From Pseudofabraea citricarpa (Eukaryota; Ascomycota; Leotiomycetes; Helotiales; Dermateaceae), in assembly GCA_029641185.1 (NCBI GenBank), contig JAPWGK010000003.1, positions 1,860,001 to 1,924,000 on the forward strand: 64,000 nucleotides of DNA, written 5' to 3'. The position numbers and the translations under genes were made by a program. Position 1 is the stretch's first letter. Each line of letters starts with the position of its first letter. This document shows, piece after piece, positions 58,105 through 64,000 of this stretch. Below the pieces are notes generated by a model. The model searched no databases, had not been told where the DNA came from, and was given only the letters and a program-made list of their open reading frames with translations.

Positions 58105-59382
58105 TTAGATATGTCTTCTGACGGGTTGAGGACGGAAGAATCTTGAGGAGCGCTTGTGCACATCAAGTGTAGAGGAGAGAGATCCGCTGCAGCTGGTTCC
58201 TGGTGCGAGAGGTCTCACGGCAGTCCAGCTTCCACTTGCGCACTGTTGGAATGAGGTTCCTCCGACACAGTTGAATTCTCCCTCTGAACTGCAAGCTGTT
58301 CCTGCCTGCATGGCTGTACCGGTTCCTGTAGAGCCTGTTGTAGCTGGAGTGTTAGAGGTAGCTGTGGGTGTGGATGCGACAGTGGAGTTGAGGTATGCTG
58401 TGGAGAGGGTGCTTCCATTGGAAGTGGAGACCAGACTCGTGGGTGCAGCCTCAGCTTGGGTGCTCGTGGTAGGGACTGTAACGAAGACTCCTCCAGGCAG
58501 ACCTGTGGATGCAGCCTCACCTTGTGAGTTTGTTACTGTAGGGACCGTGAAGATGGACTCGGAGGATGTTCCGACTGAGCTGGATGCTGGTGTTGCCGAG
58601 GAGATGGGAGATTCTTCTGGAGCTGCGGATGGTGATACGGAACCAGAGCCTCCATCTACAGAACCAGAGCCTCCACCAATTCCCTTGACTGCTGCGCAAG
58701 TTCCAGTGATAGTGTCTTTTGCGCTATCTGAGCTTGTGCCGGTGACATCTGGTCCTGGCTCGGGGAAAACAACATCCTTAGTTTCAACTGTGTTGCAGCC
58801 ATTTTGGAGGTTTGCAACTAACAGTTCAGGTCGACTCGAGAAGGCTACTGTGGGAGCATCGCGTGTTTTGGAAGAGCCACCTGTGATAGTAACAGCTGCA
58901 CAATCCATGTACATTTCACGATTTCCGATCTTGTTGAACCACGTCCAAGCGAAGATTGCGGGATCAGATCCAGATGCAGGTGCATCTGCTGGGATGGTGA
59001 AATCAAAAGATTGACCTTGATCGATAGGGCATGATCCGATGTAGGAGTGGATCACCTGGAAGGTTGCTCCTTTATCGTAGCTGAGAGCTGCTTGACAACT
59101 TCCTCCGCCGTGAACAGCTCCGGTACCTGTGGTGAAGTTGTATGTTTGACCACTTACGAAGCTTGCTGTGGGGGCTCCTCCTGGGGTTCCGAGATCTGAG
59201 AGATAGCCTTTACATGGGAAAGTGGACCCATCACCCGCTAAAGGACTGGTGAGGGAGTAATCAATATTCGTCGCGAAGGGGTTGTTCTTTGCTCGGAAAG
59301 GTGCGGGATAAGTGAGTGCGATGTGTGCTTGAGCTCCTGATGCGAGCAACAGAGCGAACAAAACAGAGGCTGATGGAAGCAT
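58105..59382 (-). CDS. AA11-type lytic polysaccharide monooxygenase
   Basis: Single exon, 425 residues. The start is the ATG opening MLPSASVLFALLLASGAQA. After cleavage the mature protein begins with His20, as required for a copper histidine brace. The frame stays open upstream to about 60210 but those codons lack an appropriate start and are leader. Catalytic-domain hallmarks are DGSTFPCKGYLSDL, AVHGGGSCQAALSYD (second brace His) and FAWTWFNKIGNREMYMDCAAVTI. The last is the AA11 signature, so chitin is the likely substrate. A long Ser/Thr/Gly-rich, presumably O-glycosylated linker leads to a small four-cysteine domain near the end (CSSEGEFNCVGG...CASGSW...GTSC). That domain resembles the X278 module found on some AA11 enzymes. 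It is secreted. It is transcribed divergently from the AA9 gene. Confidence 0.88.
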   Translation of the reverse strand: MLPSASVLFALLLASGAQAHIALTYPAPFRAKNNPFATNIDYSLTSPLAGDGSTFPCKGYLSDLGTPGGAPTASFVSGQTYNFTTGTGAVHGGGSCQAALSYDKGATFQVIHSYIGSCPIDQGQSFDFTIPADAPASGSDPAIFAWTWFNKIGNREMYMDCAAVTITGGSSKTRDAPTVAFSSRPELLVANLQNGCNTVETKDVVFPEPGPDVTGTSSDSAKDTITGTCAAVKGIGGGSGSVDGGSGSVSPSAAPEESPISSATPASSSVGTSSESIFTVPTVTNSQGEAASTGLPGGVFVTVPTTSTQAEAAPTSLVSTSNGSTLSTAYLNSTVASTPTATSNTPATTGSTGTGTAMQAGTACSSEGEFNCVGGTSFQQCASGSWTAVRPLAPGTSCSGSLSSTLDVHKRSSRFFRPQPVRRHI

Positions 59383-61392
59383 GTTTGCTAGTATGAATTT
59401 CAGGCCGGCTGAAAAACTTTTGATGTTTGTGTGTAGAGCTGGTGACTTGCTTGTTGTGTGTATGTGTGTTGTGTGTATGTATGCAAGTGTGTGTTTGTGT
59501 GTGTTGTTGAGTCTGGATAAAAATTCGAAGGGGGTCGAGGGTCGAGATATTTGTATACAACTTGAACAAAGAGTCTGGTCGACAATGACGCTGTTCTGGA
59601 CTGTTCTATTGTATGACTGGGACAATAGGATAAAGGACTGTGATTGTGTAGAAGTACACAGTAGAACAAAGGACAATAAAGAATAACCGAGGACAATGAA
59701 TAAAGGTCTGTGAATGGAATGAACGAGGCACGAGAAAAGAAGCTTTTCCTTTCTCTTTTGCAGGAATGAGTGACGATAATAACTCCGCTGAGTCAAAGAG
59801 TGACGGTGGCGCAAAAGGAGACAATAAGAACAAAGACGCAGGTTGAAGATTCTCGACCTTGCGTGGATCCATGACTCCCTTTTGTAAAACAGATGGCCTC
59901 CAAGAGAAGACCCATGAATCTCGCTATCGATTGACGGATAAGCGTCGAGCGACTGAGGATCTGCTGTGATGAGGTAGACGTGCATACAGCCACTGAGCTG
60001 CCATGATGCGAGAAGACGCCAGTGCAAGAGCCGCTTTCGAAACGACGAGCTGCAAGTGATCAGGAGAAGGAAAAAGAAGTCGAGTGCTTGGAGTTTGTTT
60101 GTTGCCAATCGTTGGTTCTCGAAACGCGCGGGTCGCCACGATTCTCCATTGTTCTGAAACGCGAGTCGGCCATTCTTTGTTGATTGGCTGTAGAGGCGTC
60201 TACACGACAACGAAGAGGGAAGGCCAGAACATCCAGATGGCCGCTTTGGGGCCGCAGGACTTTGATAGATGGGGATGGTGGCATGCGTGCTTGTCTTGGT
60301 TGTGCTAAAGACGTTGCGTGATGGGGTGATGATTGAAGAAGAGGATGCAGAGTCGTGGGGGCGAAGACAAAGAGGGATGCCGTCACGTGGCTATAATTGG
60401 GGCCTCAAGTCGGGTTTAGCCGACCTCAAGGCCTGGTGGAGCACGTCTTATTCGGTATGGTTGCTTGGAGATTCTATTCTAGAACCTTTGGAACATTAGA
60501 CAACTATTCTAGTCAAGACGAGTTCGATTACATAAAATTCGGAATCAAAACAACATCCACACAGTTCGCCGCTACAGTAGCAGTGCAGCCAGGTAAGTCA
60601 AGCTCCGAGCGAAGAAACCCTTTGGAATCGTCCAGCAGACCACCCAAGACCAAAGAAAAAGAAAAATACCAACTCAGGTGAATTAGTAAAAAGGATTTTA
60701 TTTTTAATTTAACATCAGAACTAAAGCTAATATTTCGAAATGTACACTCCCCACCATTCCAAACCCACCAAGCGAGACATCCAATCCAACTCGTTGCAAC
60801 CCACACCAGACCTCGAGACCTTCCGCATTACCAGCACCACAACCATCATGACGACCATTCTCAACTCTTTACAATTTATTTAATTCCAAATTCTTTTCAC
60901 GATCACGTTGCCCTTCATACACTGAGGGTCCCAATGAAGAATCAACCAAGGAGGTAACAACAAGACCAGCACCGACAAAAAAAGGCTAAAGAAATTTAGC
61001 CGACAGACCAGCTAAATAGATTGCGTGGATGACCAAACGCAACCCGAGTCTCAATCCTACACCAGAGAGACGGGTAAAGGCAGGACGAAATAGATTAACA
61101 CAAACGCATGTATGCGTACCCAAGACCGAATCCCGAGTGGTAGCTTGATCTGGGGAGCGTCGAACTGCCGTGCGGGCATAGCAATATGGAAGAATAGAAT
61201 GGAGAGAAGGATACCACCTACCACCTACCACCTCTCTTACCAGACCTATAAAGTGAGGGGTGCCGTGCCATTCCATCGCTCCCAGATATATAAACAGAGA
61301 AGAAAAACCACATCACTCACTCACTCTGAGACACGAATCCCTCCCTCCTTACCGATTTCCTCGCCCATCATCCTATCCATATCACCGTCAAG
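59383..61392. promoter_or_regulatory. Shared divergent intergenic region of the two LPMO genes
   Basis: Two kilobases between the start codons of the AA11 gene (minus) and AA9 gene (plus), with no gene seen between. Short frames on both strands lack coding character. Shared control is possible but not shown. Confidence 0.4.
61287..61294 (+). promoter_or_regulatory. TATA box of the AA9 gene
   Basis: TATATAAA lies 99 bases upstream of the AA9 start codon, followed by an A/C-rich leader without ATG. The position is typical of a fungal core promoter. Confidence 0.55.
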
Positions 61393-62193
61393 ATGAAACT
61401 CTCCACCCTCTTCTTCTTGCTCCCTACCCTCACATCCGCACACTATACCTTCCCCTCGCTCATCTACAGCGGTGCCACCACGCCCGAATGGACCTACGTC
61501 CGGCAATGGACGGGCTACTACACCAACAACCCCGTGACGGACGTCTCGTCACTTGACATCAGGTGCAACGTTGGAGCGAGCAGCGTCGCAGCAAGCACGC
61601 TGACCGTCGCGGCTGGCCAGACCCTTGGCTTCAGCGCCGCCCCGAATATCTACCATCCCGGGCCGCTGCTCGTGTATCTAGCCAAGGTGCCGAGCGGATC
61701 GGATGCAGCCAAATGGGATGGCAGCGGGAGTGTGTGGTTTAAGATCTTCCAGCAAGGACCTATCTTTGGGAGTTCGTTGACGTGGCCGACGGATTGTAAG
61801 TCGCTTTTCTTTCTTCTTCTTGTGTATCTGGAATCGCAGGACTGACATGTTGAGAAAGCTGCTACTTCCGTCTCCTTCACCATCCCCAAGAGTCTCCCGA
61901 CCGGTCAGTACTTGGTACGAGTAGAGCATATCGCATTGCACAGCGCCTCCAGTGCTGGTGGTGCTCAGTTCTACATCTCGTGTGGCCAGATCAACGTTAC
62001 AGGTGGCGGATCAGGAACTCCTAGTCCTTTGGTTGCTTTCCCTGGTGCTTATAAGGCGACGGATCCTGGACTTATGATCAATATCTACTACCCTGTGGTA
62101 CGTTTCTCGCCTAATGTGAACAACACTGGAAGCTAACCTGGTGTATAGCCTACCACCTACACGTTCCCGGGCCCTGCTGTTTGGTCCGGATAG
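61393..62193 (+). CDS. AA9 lytic polysaccharide monooxygenase (cellulose-active type)
   Basis: Three exons, 61393-61795, 61859-62097 and 62149-62193, with 63- and 51-nt introns (donors GTAAGTCG and GTACGTTT). The joins keep frame and give 228 residues. The signal peptide [16 protein letters not shown] precedes His17, the mature N-terminal copper ligand. The second brace His is His88 in [15 protein letters not shown]. The axial Tyr is Tyr173 in [12 protein letters not shown]. Cys58 and Cys176 fit the conserved disulfide, and [13 protein letters not shown] is the family core strand. There is no carbohydrate-binding module; the length matches a single-domain AA9. Its role is oxidative cleavage of cellulose or hemicellulose outside the cell. 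The short third exon ends the protein at AVWSG. Confidence 0.93.
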
Positions 62194-62526
62194 ACTGAGC
62201 CATCATTCGGCGTAGGAGGCGGATGGAGGCATAAGAACTAGTTTTGGTTGGAGATTTGAACGTCAACTATTGAGATCAACAAGAGATGAAGAATATTTGA
62301 GGAAATTTATGCTTATAAGCTGTCAGACAGTCTTTACCTTACATATTAATTCTTGGGCTAATGCTAGATTTCCGGCAATGAATTATGGAGATGATGATTT
62401 TGAAGTTGTAAATCTATCAGAGCTAACATGATAAGTTGTGGTTAGTCTTAGCTAAAAATCAGTCAAGCCATGCAGGCTAAATGAGTAAGGTAAGGATAGC
62501 AAAATTTAGTCCATCTCATCCCAAAA
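62194..62526. other. Short convergent intergenic
   Basis: AT-rich 330 bases between the stop codons of the AA9 gene and the convergent orphan. Only 3' flanks are expected here. Confidence 0.5.
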
Positions 62527-63948
62527 TCACGAAATCATCTCACCAACATCAGAATTATCTCCACTCACAATTCTCTTTGTCCACCTAACTTCCTCCCAGT
62601 CAGTTGGCCTGATGTTAATAATATTCACAGACCAACTCATATTTCTTTTGTCCCTTACGAGTCTCCCTAAACAACGTGCCATCATTTCCCCATTATTAAT
62701 GAAAATTCTACTTTCGCTCTCAGCTAGACCCGAAGTCTTATAGTTTGGGAGAACGCCATTCGGAAATGGTGGATGATCATGAAAAAGGTCTGCGAATTGG
62801 AAGTGTTGTCTTGCGGTGCCATTCTCGCGCGAAGAGAATGTCACGCGTGCAAATAGCTCAATTATAGCATCCTGTCCCAAGGCATTGCAGCGACTGCCTT
62901 CCTTTATTAACTCCCCAATTCGGAAGCAGACTCGAAGAATTGTCTGCCCGGACAAACCTAAAACAGGCGATCGATCGCGAATTAATGCAGGAAACTTTGG
63001 CCTGGCAAATTGCTTGAGTGGTAAGTATTCGGGCCTATCGTCAAGTACTTTGATATTACCAGAAGATCCACTAGACAGTCGACGGCCGTTGCTCTTACTC
63101 TTAGGCTTTAATGGCACAGAGTTGGTATTCTGGGTCATTCTAGCTCTTTCAGTTGCCGTTGATACCTGGCGGGATCCCACTTTGGAAGGGGTTGCACTTC
63201 GTTGATTCTCTTCATTTGGACGAATAAAACTCCAGTTTTCGGCGTTCTCCAACGGGTCTAGGCCTGCACGGTCAGTTGGTGACATGTCACCTCGTGTATT
63301 ACCTTGTCGTATAGTTTCGACAGGACTATTCAACCTGGGAGGAGAAAATCTCAAGCTACGGTCATAAACTTCTCTAGTCACAGAATCATCATCGAACACG
63401 AACGGTAAACTCGATGGCGGTTCAAATGTTTCTTCGATGCCATGTGAGTGAGGATCAGGCAAATTGACCATCGCTTCTTCCAAATCCGAGTCAGAAAATT
63501 CATCTCCAATTAATAATGGCGGAGACAATGAACTTCTTATGGATATAGGGCAATGATGATTATTCGACGTGGAACGAATGTTCCTAGTTTTGTTGATTGA
63601 TGAATGAACCAGAGAAGTCTCTTTTGACTGTGCCATCATTGCTGGATTTGATGGGAGCGCTAGTAAGTCTTCATCGTCGATGCCTTCATCAAAGGTATTA
63701 TCCTCCATGTCTTCTTGGACTAATCGGCCAGACATCTCGGGATGGGGCCGAGAAACTCGAATCCAAGTATCGGTATCGCTGAAGGGCTCAGTGCCGTTAC
63801 TGAACATCTGTCTACGAGAAGATTGACCATCGACAACAACATTTGGCTGTTTTACAGTGGAGGATCTCTTCCTATTTTGTATTTTGGCAGTGGAACTGCT
63901 CTTTTCAGGTTCCCTTTCGAGTTCTGCACGAAGATGGTTTGATGCCAT
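62527..63948 (-). CDS. Orphan protein with conserved C-terminal domain, possibly partial at 5' end
   Basis: At least 473 residues from the ATG at 63948. The frame stays open further upstream to the window edge, so the true start may lie outside. The first 290 residues are polar and disordered with acidic clusters (EGIDDEDLLAL, SDSDLEEAM). The C-terminal 180 residues form a conserved-looking globular domain. It begins PLKQFARPKFPALIRDRSPVLGL and continues TILRVCFRIGELIKEG, IIELFARVTFSSRE, HFQFADLFHDHPPFPNG and MSWSVNIINIRPTDWEEVRW. The strand-rich pattern is compatible with an OB-like fold, and I recall similar uncharacterised proteins in other ascomycetes. No signal peptide, membrane helix or zinc site. 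Function unknown; nuclear location is a guess from composition. Confidence 0.75.
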   Translation of the reverse strand: MASNHLRAELEREPEKSSSTAKIQNRKRSSTVKQPNVVVDGQSSRRQMFSNGTEPFSDTDTWIRVSRPHPEMSGRLVQEDMEDNTFDEGIDDEDLLALPSNPAMMAQSKETSLVHSSINKTRNIRSTSNNHHCPISIRSSLSPPLLIGDEFSDSDLEEAMVNLPDPHSHGIEETFEPPSSLPFVFDDDSVTREVYDRSLRFSPPRLNSPVETIRQGNTRGDMSPTDRAGLDPLENAENWSFIRPNEENQRSATPSKVGSRQVSTATERARMTQNTNSVPLKPKSKSNGRRLSSGSSGNIKVLDDRPEYLPLKQFARPKFPALIRDRSPVLGLSGQTILRVCFRIGELIKEGSRCNALGQDAIIELFARVTFSSRENGTARQHFQFADLFHDHPPFPNGVLPNYKTSGLAESESRIFINNGEMMARCLGRLVRDKRNMSWSVNIINIRPTDWEEVRWTKRIVSGDNSDVGEMIS

Positions 63949-64000
63949 GATGGAATCAGCTGATGGTCGACGAACGCCATCGTCAATATTATTGTACCGG

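Noticed and set aside
58154..59014. 286-codon open frame opposite the AA11 gene
   Set aside because: Shadow of the real minus-strand gene; Val/Glu/Pro composition mirrors the Ser/Thr-rich linker.
59383..60210. N-terminal extension of the AA11 frame
   Set aside because: The signal peptide and mature His start at 59382; upstream codons are open by chance and would bury the signal peptide.

Overview
The window looks like a stretch of nuclear chromosome from a filamentous ascomycete (Pezizomycotina). A Leotiomycete/Helotiales-like fungus is my best guess, but that is inference only. Reasons: genes are split by short introns (44-67 nt in most cases) with GTAAGT-type donors and CTAAC-like branch points. 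The gene content is also typical: a NACHT NLR-like protein, a PTH11/rhodopsin-type seven-helix receptor, AA9 and AA11 lytic polysaccharide monooxygenases, a fungal APH-like kinase, a GATA_AreA/DUF3295 protein and a CHY zinc-finger protein. Nothing looks bacterial, organellar or viral, and no intact transposon was recognised.

Layout. 1-12 kb is AT-rich with scattered genes: a frameshifted cadmium-resistance-type transporter (1.8-2.7 kb), an APH-like kinase (minus), a 101-aa orphan, a two-exon NACHT protein (minus), and a two-exon single-pass membrane protein. 13-21 kb is the densest part: a secreted SMP-30-like beta-propeller (plus), an eight-exon PTH11-like receptor (minus), a PNPOx-FNR fusion flavoprotein (plus) and a three-exon secreted protein of unknown function (minus). 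21-29 kb is sparse: a three-exon 66-aa cysteine-rich microprotein, a decayed tRNA-Ile-like sequence and an internally duplicated multi-pass membrane protein (minus). 29.5-32.5 kb holds a four-exon CCCH-RWD-CHY zinc-finger gene. 32.5-46.7 kb and 48.6-56.4 kb are long gene deserts of higher GC, full of microsatellites and homopolymers, flanking one gene (46.7-48.6 kb, GATA_AreA/DUF3295). 56.4-64 kb holds a second member of the multi-pass membrane family, a divergent pair of LPMO genes (AA11 minus, AA9 plus), and a nuclear-type orphan running toward the right edge.

How genes relate. I see no convincing biosynthetic cluster. The two LPMOs form a plausible extracellular polysaccharide-degrading pair. 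The most distinctive new-looking element is a small membrane-protein family represented twice, once as a single unit (56.4 kb) and once as a tandem double unit (25.8 kb). Also worth a look are the cysteine-rich microprotein and a silent-site-diverged eight-residue repeat in the 11.2-kb gene. Exon structures were worked out by hand from splice signals and reading-frame continuity; no homology search was run.
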